Source of the DNA: Phytohabitans rumicis | GTDB lineage: Bacteria > Actinomycetota > Actinomycetes > Mycobacteriales > Micromonosporaceae | DNA length: 64,000 nt | Direction: 5' to 3' | NCBI RefSeq assembly: GCF_011764445.1 | Contig: NZ_BLPG01000001.1 | Location: 3,472,001-3,536,000 of the forward strand | Shown here: piece by piece, positions 26,258 to 37,883 of the stretch | Layout: every line of letters starts with the position of its first letter | Position numbering within the stretch: position 1 is the stretch's first letter | The notes under the pieces: model-generated | The model's database searches: none | Told to the model about the DNA's origin: nothing | What the model saw: the letters and a program-made list of their open reading frames with translations, nothing else | Position numbers and translations under genes: made by a program

Positions 26258-26976
26258 GCGGGGCCCCCGACTCCGGCGGTGAGCTCGGCGCGCAGCCGTT
26301 CCAGGGCGGCGCGGGCGTGCTCGCGCATCCGCTCGTCGACGGTGTGCGTGGCGTACCGCGCCTCCCGGTAGACGTCCGCGAAGCCGGCCAGCACGTCGGC
26401 GCTGACGCGGTGGCCTTGCAGCAGCCGGCTGACCAGGTCGGTTGGCGTGTCGGCGACGTGCCGGGGCGTACCCGCCGCGGCCGCCGCCTGCTCCAGCCGC
26501 AGCCAGCAGGCGATCACGGCCCGGCGCGGGTCGAGGTCGGCGTCGGACAGGTCGATCAGGCCGGCGTCCAGCGCGGCGACGACCTCCTCGGCGCTCGCGG
26601 CCACATCCGGCACGGCCCGCGCCGGCATCCGGCCGCGGCGCACCTTCCGGGTGATCTCCCGGGCCAAGGTCCACACCATCACGCCCAGGAGTACGACCAG
26701 CACCGTGCCGGCGATGACCCCGATGGTGACGACGAGCCAGCGGGGCACCCGGGTCGGCTCGGTGTCGATGAGGTCGGCGGCCCCCTCGGTCTCCCCCGCC
26801 GCGGGCGGTGGCACCTCGAGCTCGGGTGGCGTGCTGGGGGCGCTATCGGCCTTGTCCACCCGCCCGATCTGCGGCGACGAGTGCGCAGCGGCGACCGCGG
26901 CCAGGGCGAGCAGCAGGGCAACCGCGGCCAGGGGCCACCATCTGCGCAGCGAACTGCTTAACGGGCTCGATGTCAT
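26254..26976 (-). CDS. DUF4129 membrane protein, first gene of the MoxR operon
   Basis: 240 residues. A first hydrophobic segment (about 12-31) acts as signal or anchor, a Pro/Glu-rich linker follows, then a second membrane segment (about 82-105) and a C-terminal DUF4129 domain (AVIACWLRLEQAAAAAG, TPTDLVSRLL). DUF4129 often accompanies transglutaminase-like proteins and MoxR/DUF58 pairs; no transglutaminase is present here. ATG 26976 directly precedes the basic region before the first helix. Confidence 0.82.
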   Translation of the reverse strand: MTSSPLSSSLRRWWPLAAVALLLALAAVAAAHSSPQIGRVDKADSAPSTPPELEVPPPAAGETEGAADLIDTEPTRVPRWLVVTIGVIAGTVLVVLLGVMVWTLAREITRKVRRGRMPARAVPDVAASAEEVVAALDAGLIDLSDADLDPRRAVIACWLRLEQAAAAAGTPRHVADTPTDLVSRLLQGHRVSADVLAGFADVYREARYATHTVDERMREHARAALERLRAELTAGVGGPA

Positions 26977-27037
26977 GTTTGGCTTTATGTCCGAAATGTC
27001 AGTCGGTTGGGCGTGCCAGTAACCGTACCGCCCCGGA

Positions 27038-27778
27038 TCAGGCCAGCCCCGCTCGGTGCTTCGCGTCAGCGAACACGTCGTCAAGCATCGCCGGTGTGAG
27101 CCGTCCGGTAAAGGTGTTCTGTTGGCTGACGTGATAGCAGCCGATCACCGTCGGTACGTCCGGGCCGCTCCACCGCGCCCCATGCCCGAACACCGGGCGC
27201 GGCACGGGCGGGCGTACGCCGTACACCGATGTCATGGCCGGCCACCACGCGGCCCAAGCGAACGCACCGAGCGCGACCACAACGCGCAGCGTGGGTTTAA
27301 TCAGTGCGATCTCGCGGTGCAGCCAGGGCGCGCAGGTGTCCCGCTCGCCCGGGGTGGGCTTGTTGTCCGGCGGCGCGCAGCGGACGGCGGCGAAGATCCG
27401 CGTGTCGCGGAGCGCCAGCCCGTCGTCGCGCCACACGCTGGTCGGCTGGTTGGCGAGGCCGGCCCGGTGCAGGGCCGCGAAGAGCACGTCGCCGGAGCGG
27501 TCGCCGGTGAAGATCCGGCCGGTGCGGTTGCCGCCGTGCGCGGCCGGCGCGAGGCCGAGGATGCCCAGCCGCGCGCCGGGCGCGCCGAAGCCCGGCACCG
27601 GCCGCCCCCAGTACTCCTGGTCGCGGAAGGACGCCCGCCGGGTCGCGGCGACCTCCTCCCGCCACGCCACGAGGCGCGGGCAGGCGAAGCAATCGGCGAC
27701 GGCGCCGTCGAGGTCGGCGAGGTCGGCCGCCCGCTGTGCGCGGGCGGCCACCTCATCCTTGGTACGCGTCTCAGCCAA
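27038..27778 (-). CDS. Family 5 uracil-DNA glycosylase (UdgB-like)
   Basis: About 246 residues. The N-terminal CFACPRLVAWREEVA block holds two of the iron-sulfur cysteines, GLAPAAHGGNRTGR is the family 5 catalytic motif, and GCYHVSQQNTFTGRL is the family's second motif. These enzymes remove uracil and related damaged bases from DNA. The TTG at 27778 is chosen since homologues extend over the TRTKDEVAAR segment; GTG 27751 is an alternative. It overlaps the dienelactone hydrolase stop by 8 nt, so the two are co-transcribed. Confidence 0.87.
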   Translation of the reverse strand: MAETRTKDEVAARAQRAADLADLDGAVADCFACPRLVAWREEVAATRRASFRDQEYWGRPVPGFGAPGARLGILGLAPAAHGGNRTGRIFTGDRSGDVLFAALHRAGLANQPTSVWRDDGLALRDTRIFAAVRCAPPDNKPTPGERDTCAPWLHREIALIKPTLRVVVALGAFAWAAWWPAMTSVYGVRPPVPRPVFGHGARWSGPDVPTVIGCYHVSQQNTFTGRLTPAMLDDVFADAKHRAGLA

Positions 27779-28453
27779 GCTTCTTGCGGAAGAGCTCGAG
27801 TGTGCGGGCCCACGACGTGGCCGCCGCCTGCCGATCGAAGACCTCGGGACGGTCGTCGTTGAAGAAGGCGTGCTTGGTGCCGGGGTAGTCGTACAGGACG
27901 CAGTCGCCGCTGGCATCCTCGATGGACCGCTTGGCGATCTGAATGCCCTCCGCGGCGGAGGTGCCGTCCGCCTCGGAGCAGTGGATGATGGCCGACTTGC
28001 CCGCGTAGCCGGACCAGTCCGGGCTCATCCGCTCCCACGGCATCGGCGGGTAGAAGCCGACCGTGGCAGCGATCTTGTCGGAGAGAGTCGCCGACCAGAG
28101 CGCCAGGCTGCCGCCCGAGCAGAACCCCACGCTTCCGACCTTGCCGCCGGTCTCCGGACGCGCCGCGAGGTAGTCGGCCGCGCCGGCGATGTCCTTGGCC
28201 GCCTGATCCATGGCCAGGCCCATGAGCAGCTTGCCCGCCTCGTCCGGCTCGGTCGTGTGCTCGCCGTGGTAGAGGTCGGGTGCCAGCGCCACGAAGCCCG
28301 CCTCGGCGAACCGGTCCGTCAGCGAGACGATGTGCGGCACCAGGCCCCACCACTCCTGGATGACAATGACGGCCGGGGCACCTTGGACAGCGGGGAGGGC
28401 GAGGTAACCCTCACTGTTCCCCCATTGCTGCGATAGCTAACCATTTCGCCCAT
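27771..28453 (-). CDS. Dienelactone hydrolase family protein, frame broken by one base
   Basis: About 228 codons. The alpha/beta-hydrolase carries the DLH set: Glu in VIVIQEWWGL, the nucleophile Cys in GFCSGG and His in GTKHAFFN. The first ten codons (MGEMVSYRSN) lie in one frame and the rest in another; one extra base in the 5-base run at 28419-28423 restores MGEMVSYRSNGGNSEGYLAL. The ATG at 28453 has a perfect AGGAGG 7-10 nt upstream, which is why the short first segment is considered real. Substrate unknown. Confidence 0.85.
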
Positions 28454-28552
28454 AGGCCGTCCTCCTGTCGGTCAGTCATCGTTGGCTGGTCGCACAGTGG
28501 CGTTCTGCGTGCGCGTAGCGTGCCATGCCGGACAGGGGTCGGGAAAGGCGAA

Positions 28553-28600
28553 GGCGGCGTGGCGTACACCTCGTTGTAGCTGGGTGTACACCACGCCGCC
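28553..28600 (-). terminator. Hairpin downstream of the 28660-29172 gene
   Basis: Arms of 18 nt (GGCGGCGTGGCGTACACC and GGTGTACACCACGCCGCC) with one mismatch and a 12-nt loop. It lies 60 nt after the stop of the minus-strand lipoprotein-like gene. There is no T-tract; it may equally be a dispersed palindrome. Confidence 0.55.
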
Positions 28601-28616
28601 GCGTGGACCTTTGTTT

Positions 28617-28670
28617 CAGGCGGGCGTTGATCCGCCGCCAGGCGGGCGTTGATCCGCCGCTAGGCGGGCT
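28617..28670. repeat. 22-bp tandem repeat spanning a stop codon
   Basis: CAGGCGGGCGTTGATCCGCC (first 20 of 22 bp) is present twice, at 28617-28638 and 28639-28660, and a third partial unit runs into the coding end of the minus-strand gene, whose TAG stop lies at the junction. Each unit can fold as GGCGG/CCGCC. Confidence 0.75.
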
Positions 28671-29172
28671 TGAGGCAGAGCACGTAGCCCTTGCCGCCGG
28701 CCGGAATCGCGTAGTAGATGCTCTCCGCGCCGGCCTCCAGGTACGGGTTGCAAACCGTGCTGTCAGCAGCGGATGCCTGCTCGGCCGTGACCCCGTCGAC
28801 CCGGCCGACCACCGAATACTTGGCCTCGGCCGAGGCGCAGTCGACAACCTTGGCGTTGTCGGCCTTGACCTCCTGGCCCTCCTGGATGTTCGACGGCAGG
28901 TCGGCGATGCAGTCCCCCTGCTTGGCCTCCGCCGTCGCGTCGTCGCCGCCGAGCACGTTGCGCAGCACGGCGAGGACGATGGCCACGATCACCGCGACCA
29001 CGACGCCGCCGCCGATCCCGGCGATCTTCTTGCCGGCGCCGCCCTTCTTCTGCGGCGGGGCTGGCACGGGTGCCGACTCCGCCGGCCCGAAGCCCTGGTT
29101 GGGCGGCGGCGGCGGAGTTGCCGGTCCCCAACCTTGGGCCTGCGCCGGCGGTGGGGGTGGCTGGTTCGTCAC
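28660..29172 (-). CDS. Proline-rich single-pass membrane protein (LppU/SCO3897-like)
   Basis: 170 residues. The cytoplasmic N-terminus is Pro/Gln/Gly-rich (NQPPPPPAQAQGWGP), followed by a KKGGAGKK patch, one membrane helix (about 50-72) and an extracytoplasmic domain with paired cysteines (GDCIADLP, VVDCAS, STVCNPY, YVLCLKP). This layout is common in actinobacteria and resembles the LppU/SCO3897 group; the function is unknown. The GTG start at 29172 has GAGAGGA some 12 nt upstream. Confidence 0.75.
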   Translation of the reverse strand: MTNQPPPPPAQAQGWGPATPPPPPNQGFGPAESAPVPAPPQKKGGAGKKIAGIGGGVVVAVIVAIVLAVLRNVLGGDDATAEAKQGDCIADLPSNIQEGQEVKADNAKVVDCASAEAKYSVVGRVDGVTAEQASAADSTVCNPYLEAGAESIYYAIPAGGKGYVLCLKPA

Positions 29173-29337
29173 GAGTGGGGTTCCTCTCCCAGGCAGTTTT
29201 CAGCTAGCCGTCGCACCGTAGCTGTGCAGCGCAAACGCTCGCCACCCCGGTCGCAGGGCGTGCTCGCGTGGGCGCTCTTAGTTGCGATCTGTCCACATTG
29301 CACCTTTGTTCTTGGCGGCTCGGGCTAGTGTGTCGCC

Positions 29338-29766
29338 GTGCAGGCCGACGATGTGTTCGGGCGTCTCGCGAACGCCACAGGGGTTTACCGCGGTCGCGGC
29401 GACGGCCCGGAGAGTGGGCCCTTCGTCGCCCGCATGGCGGTGGCGTCGGCCGTACGCGGGCGCGCCGTGACCCTCGACTACGAGGCGACCAACGACCGAA
29501 ACGGCCTCCAGCACGTCGAGCACACCGTCCTGGTCGCCGGCGAGGCGGGCCGACTGGAGCTGCACGTCGCATGCCTGGAGCTACCCGGGGTGGTGCGGTT
29601 CGCGCAGACCGGGCCGGGCGAGTTCACCGCGTACGAAGGCCCGCTGGTAGCCCGCATCGTCCTGCGCCTGCCCCAACCGGGCGCCATCAGCTACGCCTGG
29701 TGGTGGTCCCGCGACGAATCCGACCCCCGCGAGCAGTCCAGAGCCGACCTCCGCCGCACAGGCTGA
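29338..29766 (+). CDS. Conserved hypothetical protein, beta-rich
   Basis: 142 residues. Alternating hydrophobic strands (VTLDYEATNDR, HTVLVAGEAGRLELHVACLEL, FTAYEGPLVARIVLRL) suggest a small beta-barrel, lipocalin-like fold; no family is confidently named. The GTG start sits just 10 nt after a TAGTGT hexamer, so the message could be nearly leaderless. Confidence 0.6.
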   Translation: MQADDVFGRLANATGVYRGRGDGPESGPFVARMAVASAVRGRAVTLDYEATNDRNGLQHVEHTVLVAGEAGRLELHVACLELPGVVRFAQTGPGEFTAYEGPLVARIVLRLPQPGAISYAWWWSRDESDPREQSRADLRRTG

Positions 29767-29856
29767 CCATCTCCCCTCCCGCCCGCGCGCCCCTCGCCCA
29801 AGGACCCGCACGCCGCGGCCACGCCCGCACCTACCCGCACCCGCCCGCTCCCGCGC

Positions 29857-29957
29857 GTCGATCAAGGGCTTGCGCGTCGATCAAGGGCGAACGGCCGTGC
29901 TTCGATCTCTAAACCACGACCATATGCCCTTGATCGGCGCAGGAATCCTTGATCGCC
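29857..29957. repeat. 57-bp palindromic repeat, copy 4
   Basis: Core at 29879-29935 with the ATCTC loop (inverted orientation, as in copy 2) and several arm mismatches, for example CATATGCCC in place of CGTTTGCCC. Outer arms GTCGATCAAGGGCTTGCGC and GCAGGAATCCTTGATCGCC are diverged. It lies between convergent genes (29338-29766 and ppx); the rest of the 277-bp gap is low-complexity GC. Confidence 0.88.
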
Positions 29958-30043
29958 GCCGGCCGCAAGGCCGCGCGGCGCGGCGGCGGGCGGGGCGGCG
30001 GGGTGAGCGGTCGGCCGAGGTGGCGAAAAGGGCGCGGCGGGTG

Positions 30044-30963
30044 TTAGGACGGGCTGGCCGTGCTCCAGGCGATGCCGTCCAGGATGTCGTGCTCGCTGGC
30101 GATCACGGACCCCGCGCCGGCCCGTTCCATGATCACTCGCAGTACGAGGGCGCCGGCCCCGATCACGTCGGCCCGGCCCGGGTGCATGACGGGGATCGCC
30201 AGCCGCTGCGCGGTCGTCATCTCCAGCAGGTCGGCGGTGATCTTCGCCACCTCGTCGTACGACACGCGGCTGTGGTGGATGCGCACCGGGTCGTACTCGG
30301 TCAGGCCGAGCGCGATCGCCGCCACCGTCGCCACCGAGCCGGCGAGGCCGACCAGCGTCGCGGCGCCCCGGCCGCCCACCGCGTCCAGCGCCCGGTCGAC
30401 GGCGGCCGTGATGTCGGCGGTCGCCGCAGCGACCTCGTCGGACGAGGGCGGGTCGGTGTGCAGGTGCCGTTCGGTCATCCGTACGCAGCCGATGTCCACC
30501 GAGATCGCACTATCCACGCTGGAGGAGCCGACCACGAACTCGGTGGAGCCGCCGCCGATGTCCACCACCAGGTACGGCGCCTGGGCCGACAGCCCGCGCA
30601 CCGCCCCGGTGAACGACAGCCGTGCCTCCTCGTCGCCGGTCACCACCTCCGGCAGTACGCCGAGCGTGTCCAGCACCATGGCCCGGAACTCGTCGGCGTT
30701 CGCCGCGTCCCGGGTGGCCGAGGTGGCGCACATCCGCACCCGGCTGGCCCGAGGTCACGGACGACGGCGGCGTAGTCCGCCAGCGCCACCCGGGTCCGCT
30801 CGATCGCCTCGGGCGCGAGCCGGCCGGTACGATCCACGCCCTGCCCGAGCCGGACGATCTCCATCCGCCGCACGACATCGACGAGCCGGTCGCCAACGAT
30901 GTCGGCTATGAGGAGCCGGATCGAGTTCGTCCCGCAGTCGATGGCCGCCACCCTCGTCGTCAC
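30044..30963 (-). CDS. ppx: Exopolyphosphatase (Ppx/GppA), frame broken by one base
   Basis: About 306 codons. The N-terminal segment has the phosphate-1 motif of the actin-like fold (VAAIDCGTNSIRLL) and ends in frame at VVRDLG; the remainder (VRMCATSATRDAANADEF, LVVDIGGGSTEFVVG, GLAGSVATVAAIALG) is in another frame. One extra base at the run 30748-30750 joins them as DLGASRVRMCATSATRD, the usual family sequence. The enzyme degrades polyphosphate or ppGpp-type substrates. Actinobacteria usually have it near eno, ftsB and DUF501, as here. Confidence 0.87.
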
Positions 30964-30988
30964 GCCGGCAACCCTATCCGGCCCTGGA

Positions 30989-31034
30989 TTTGTGAACGCT
31001 TTCTGCTGCCAGGGCGACAGGAAACGTTCACAAA
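30989..31034. repeat. Palindrome between ppx and the NAGS-like gene
   Basis: Ten-nt arms TTTGTGAACG and CGTTCACAAA are 26 nt apart and further partial pairing (TTTC with GAAA) extends the stem. Being AT-richer than the surroundings it stands out. It may end the upstream minus-strand transcript or be an operator for ppx, whose start is 26 bp away. Confidence 0.6.
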
Positions 31035-31050
31035 ACCCGCCGGCAGAGCG

Positions 31051-31557
31051 CTACAGGTGCAGCAGCATCCGGGTGTTACCCAACGTGTTCGGCTTCACCC
31101 GCTCCAGGCCCAGAAACTCGGCCACGCCCTCGTCGTACGAGCGGAGGAGTTGCTCGTACACGGCGTGTGGCACGGGTGCGCCGTCGATCTCCACGAACCC
31201 GAACGAGCCGAAGAACCGGGTCTCGAACGTCAGCACGAACACCCGGGCCACGCCCACCTCGCGGGCCGCGTCGAGCAGCCCGGTCACGATCCGCTGGCCG
31301 ATCTTCAGGCCCCGCTGGTCGGGGTGGACCGCCACCGACCGGATCTCGGCCAGGTCCTCCCACATCACGTGCAGCGCCCCGCACCCCACGACGGGGCCGT
31401 CCGCGCCCAGCGAGGCCACCCAGAACTCCTGCACGTCCTCGTACAGGGTCACGGTGGCCTTGCTCAGCATCCGGCGGCCGCCGGTGTACATGTCGATGAG
31501 CTCCCGGACCGCCCTGATGTCGGCGGTCCGGGCCCGCCGGACTACGACGTCACGCAT
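31051..31557 (-). CDS. argA: Amino-acid N-acetyltransferase (NAGS-like GNAT)
   Basis: 168 residues. A stand-alone GNAT domain with the acetyl-CoA loop VAVHPDQRGLKIGQR and the ETRFFGSFGFVEID segment, much like the short actinobacterial N-acetylglutamate synthase (Rv2747 type). It would make N-acetylglutamate, the first step of arginine synthesis. The gene name rests on overall resemblance. Its ATG lies 16 nt inside the DUF501 gene, so it is translated from the same message. Confidence 0.78.
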   Translation of the reverse strand: MRDVVVRRARTADIRAVRELIDMYTGGRRMLSKATVTLYEDVQEFWVASLGADGPVVGCGALHVMWEDLAEIRSVAVHPDQRGLKIGQRIVTGLLDAAREVGVARVFVLTFETRFFGSFGFVEIDGAPVPHAVYEQLLRSYDEGVAEFLGLERVKPNTLGNTRMLLHL

Positions 31558-32057
31558 GGTCCGTCCCGCCACCACGGCGCCACGCGGGCGATCACCTCGT
31601 CGCCGAACGGGTTGACGCCCGGCCCCACCGCCAGCGCGTGCCCGAGGTGCACGTGCAGGCACTTGACGCGGCCGGGCATGCCGCCGGCCGACGTACCGGC
31701 GATCTCCGGCACGTGCCCGATCGCCTCCCGGCGGGCCAGGTAATCCTCGTGCGCCGCCCGATACTCGGCGGCCAGCTCCGGGTCGGCGGCGAGCCGCGCC
31801 TCCATCTCCTTCATCAGCCCGGCCGACTCCAGCCGGCTGCACGCCGACGTCGCCCGCGGGCAGGTCAGGTAGTACAGCGTCGGGAACGGGGTGCCGTCGG
31901 CCAGCCGCGGCGTGGTCTCCACGACGTCGGGCAGCCCGCACGGACACCGGTGGGCCACCGCCTTCGTACCGCGCGGCGGCCTGCCGAGCTGCGCGGCCAC
32001 CGCCGCGCGGTCACCCTCCGTCGCCGCTTCCCGCACCGGAGGGGGTACGTCGTTCAC
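31542..32057 (-). CDS. DUF501 family protein
   Basis: 171 residues. The DUF501 signature is clear: AAQLGRPPRGTKAVAHRCPCG, LYYLTCPRATSACSRLE, GGMPGRVKCLHVHLGHALA and GVNPFGDEV. Conserved Cys and His residues suggest a metal-binding site; the function is unknown. The family almost always sits beside the FtsB/DivIC gene and Ppx, as here. The GTG start overlaps the FtsB stop (GTGA). Confidence 0.9.
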   Translation of the reverse strand: MNDVPPPVREAATEGDRAAVAAQLGRPPRGTKAVAHRCPCGLPDVVETTPRLADGTPFPTLYYLTCPRATSACSRLESAGLMKEMEARLAADPELAAEYRAAHEDYLARREAIGHVPEIAGTSAGGMPGRVKCLHVHLGHALAVGPGVNPFGDEVIARVAPWWRDGPCVTS

Positions 32058-32580
32058 TGTGCCACGGCTTTGTCGGCGGCCTGGATGCTGGACCAGAGCG
32101 TGTCGTACCACGGGTCGGCCGGCGGTTTCTTGGCCGCGTCGGGGTTGGCGCCGGCGTCCCGCGCCGCGCCTTCGGGGTCGTCGAGGACCACCAGTGGGAC
32201 CTCGCCCGGATAGACCATGAAGAACCGCTTCCGTGCCTGGATCTTGATGTACTCGGGGTCCTGCCACAGCGCCGCCTGCTCGGTCAGCTCGCCGATCCGG
32301 CGCCGCTGCTCGGCCTGAGCCTGCTCCATGCGGGCGATGTCGGACTGCTGGGTCAGGTAGACCCGGACCGGGTAGGTGTAACCGAGCGCGAGTGCGATCA
32401 GCACCACCAGCAGCACGGTCGCCCGGCCGGTCAGCCGGCGCGGCTGCGGTGCGGTGGTACGCCGCGCGGGTGCCCGCCGCGCCGCCGCGGGCCGGGCGCT
32501 GGACCTGCGGGGGTGCCCTGGCCCCGCCGCTGGGAACGCCGCGGCGGCGTCTGCCCGGCGGGCGACTGCCTCTGCGTCAT
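32054..32580 (-). CDS. FtsB/DivIC-type septum formation protein, N-terminal frame uncertain
   Basis: About 175 codons. The core has one membrane helix (TVLLVVLIALALGYTYPV) followed by a coiled coil (QQSDIARMEQAQAEQRRRIGELTEQAALW) quoted here in parts, and the DPEYIKIQARKRFFMVYPGE motif of the DivIC/FtsB family, a divisome scaffold. The best start, ATG 32580 with GGGAGGGGAG in front, opens MTQRQSPAGQTPP in a frame that stops after about 60 codons; one missing base in a G or C run (32509-32513 or 32522-32525) would link it to the core. Confidence 0.78.
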
Positions 32581-32603
32581 CTCCCCTCCCCGGCGATCTA
32601 GGT

Positions 32604-32698
32604 CCTATCCGATGGATCTTCGTGGGGCTGCGGCGGGTCCAGGCGACGACCGGCGGCGCCTGGACCACGCCTCGCACCCACAAGATCCATCGGATAGG
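32604..32698. repeat. 95-bp imperfect palindrome between ftsB and eno
   Basis: Outer arms CCTATCCGATGGATCTT and AAGATCCATCGGATAGG match perfectly, and an inner pair GGTCCAGGCG/CGCCTGGACC lies at 32636-32665. Between them pairing is partial. It is longer than needed for a terminator and looks like a mobile or dispersed palindrome inserted between eno and ftsB. Confidence 0.75.
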
Positions 32699-32702
32699 CC
32701 CT

Positions 32703-32728
32703 GGCGCACCCGGACAAAAGGGTGCGCC
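32703..32728 (-). terminator. Hairpin after eno
   Basis: GGCGCACCC and GGGTGCGCC are separated by GGACAAAA, giving a compact 9-bp stem 10 nt past the enolase stop. On the minus strand TTTT lies in the loop and no T-tract follows. Confidence 0.6.
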
Positions 32729-32737
32729 CTAGATCAA

Positions 32738-36424
<3,687 letters not shown>

Positions 36425-36450
<26 letters not shown>

Positions 36451-37817
36451 ACGAAGAAGCTAGCGTCTGAACGGCACTTTCGAGTTCCCCTGGCGGGTTT
36501 GCCGCGTATCCGAGGACAAGTCCGGGCGGCCCACCGCCGGCCAGCCGCATCCGGGACAGCGGCAGCAGGCCCAGCCCGGCGGCCAGCGCCCGCTCGGCGA
36601 GCGCCTCGTCGTCGACGCCGGCCGGCAGCTCGACCACGAGGTGCAGGCCGGCGGCCACGCCCGAGATCCGCAGCCCGGGCAGGTGCCGCCGCAGGGCCGC
36701 GACCAGGGCGTCCCGCCGCCGCCGGTGCTCCAGTCGGGCGCGGCGCAGGTGCCGGTCGTACCCGCCGCTGGCCAGCAGCTCGGCGAACGCGAGCTGCTCC
36801 AGGACCGGCCCGCCGAGGTCGGCCCACTCCTTGCGCGCGGCCACCGCCGCCCGCCACTTGTCGGGTACGGCGAGCCAGCCGAGCCGCAGCGCCGGGGCGA
36901 GCGCCTTGCTGACCGAGCCGATGTAGGCCACCGCGTCCGGGGCGAGCCCTTGCACGCAGCCGACCGGGTCCCGGTCGTACCGGAACTCGGCGTCGTAGTC
37001 GTCCTCGATGATCAGGCCACCCGTCCGCCGGGCCCACTCGACCAGGGCCGCCCGGCGGGCCGGGGCCAGCACGACGCCGGTCGGAAACTGGTGTGCCGGC
37101 GTCACGATCACGGCCGGTACGCCGGCCCGGTCGAGCGCGGCGACGTCCAGCCCGTCGGCGTCGACCGGCACGGGCACGAGCCGGACGTGGTGGCCCTCCA
37201 TATGGCCCCGCAGGCCGTAGCTGCCCGGCTCCTCGAACCCCACGGTGCTCGCCCCCGCGTCCCGCAACGCCCCCGCAAGCAACGCAAACCCTTGCGCCGC
37301 CCCGGTAGTAACGACAATCCCGCTCGCGTCAACCCGCGCCGCCCGCACCCGCCCGAGATAACCGGCCAGCTCGACCCGCAGCCGCCCAGCCCCCGTAGGC
37401 GTCCCGTAGTCCAACTCCCCATCCCGCATCCCGGTGAGCACCTTCCCGTACGCCCGCCCCACACCCCCTCGGAAACATCCCCAGGTCCGGCACCCCCGGC
37501 CGCAGCAAAACCGGCCGTTGATCAGGGAGCGGCTCCGGCGTGTCGTCGGCGCGCCGGGAGAGGAGGTCCCTGATCAACGGGGCGACCACGGTGCCGGAGC
37601 CGCGGCGGCTCACCAGGTGGCCCTCGGCTACCAGCTGCTCGTAGGCGTCCACCACCACGCCGCGCGACAGGGCCAGGTCGGCGGCCAGCGCGCGGGTGGA
37701 GGGCAAGCGGGTGCCGGGCGCCAGGCGGCCCTGGGAGATGGCATCTCGTAGGGCGTTGGTCAGTTGGTCGGCCAGGGCCGGGAGGGTCCGGTCCAGGGAC
37801 ACGAGGGCCTCGCGCAA
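36425..37817 (-). CDS. MocR/PdxR-type regulator (GntR HTH plus aminotransferase domain), frame broken
   Basis: About 464 codons. The N-terminal GntR winged helix (ALRDAISQGRLAPGTRLPS, LSRGVVVDAYEQLVAEG) is joined by a linker to a fold-type I aminotransferase domain with the PLP lysine in YIGSVSKALAPALRLGW. The frame is lost after MFPRG; adding one G in each of the runs 37464-37468 and 37457-37460 gives FPRGVWGRAYGKV, the conserved FPR-x2-W-x-RA motif. MocR proteins sense PLP or amines. The TTG start has GGAGG 6 nt upstream. The linker is encoded by a palindromic repeat. The divergent EamA exporter is a likely target. Confidence 0.85.
37517..37578. repeat. 61/62-bp TGATCAGGGA palindrome inside the MocR gene
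   Basis: Arms GTTGATCAGGGA and TCCCTGATCAAC flank a GC-rich middle; the unit is closely related to one at 48052-48112 (shared GATCAGGGAG-GGCTC-GGCGTGT). On the coding strand it is read in frame as LIRDLLSRRADDTPEPL then PDQR, exactly the linker between the HTH and aminotransferase domains, so the element has been absorbed into a protein. Confidence 0.85.
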
Positions 37818-37883
37818 TTGGTCCTCCGTTACGGGCGCCTAGTGGTCCTGTTTTGGGGACCACTACGAACATACCGTCGGCTC

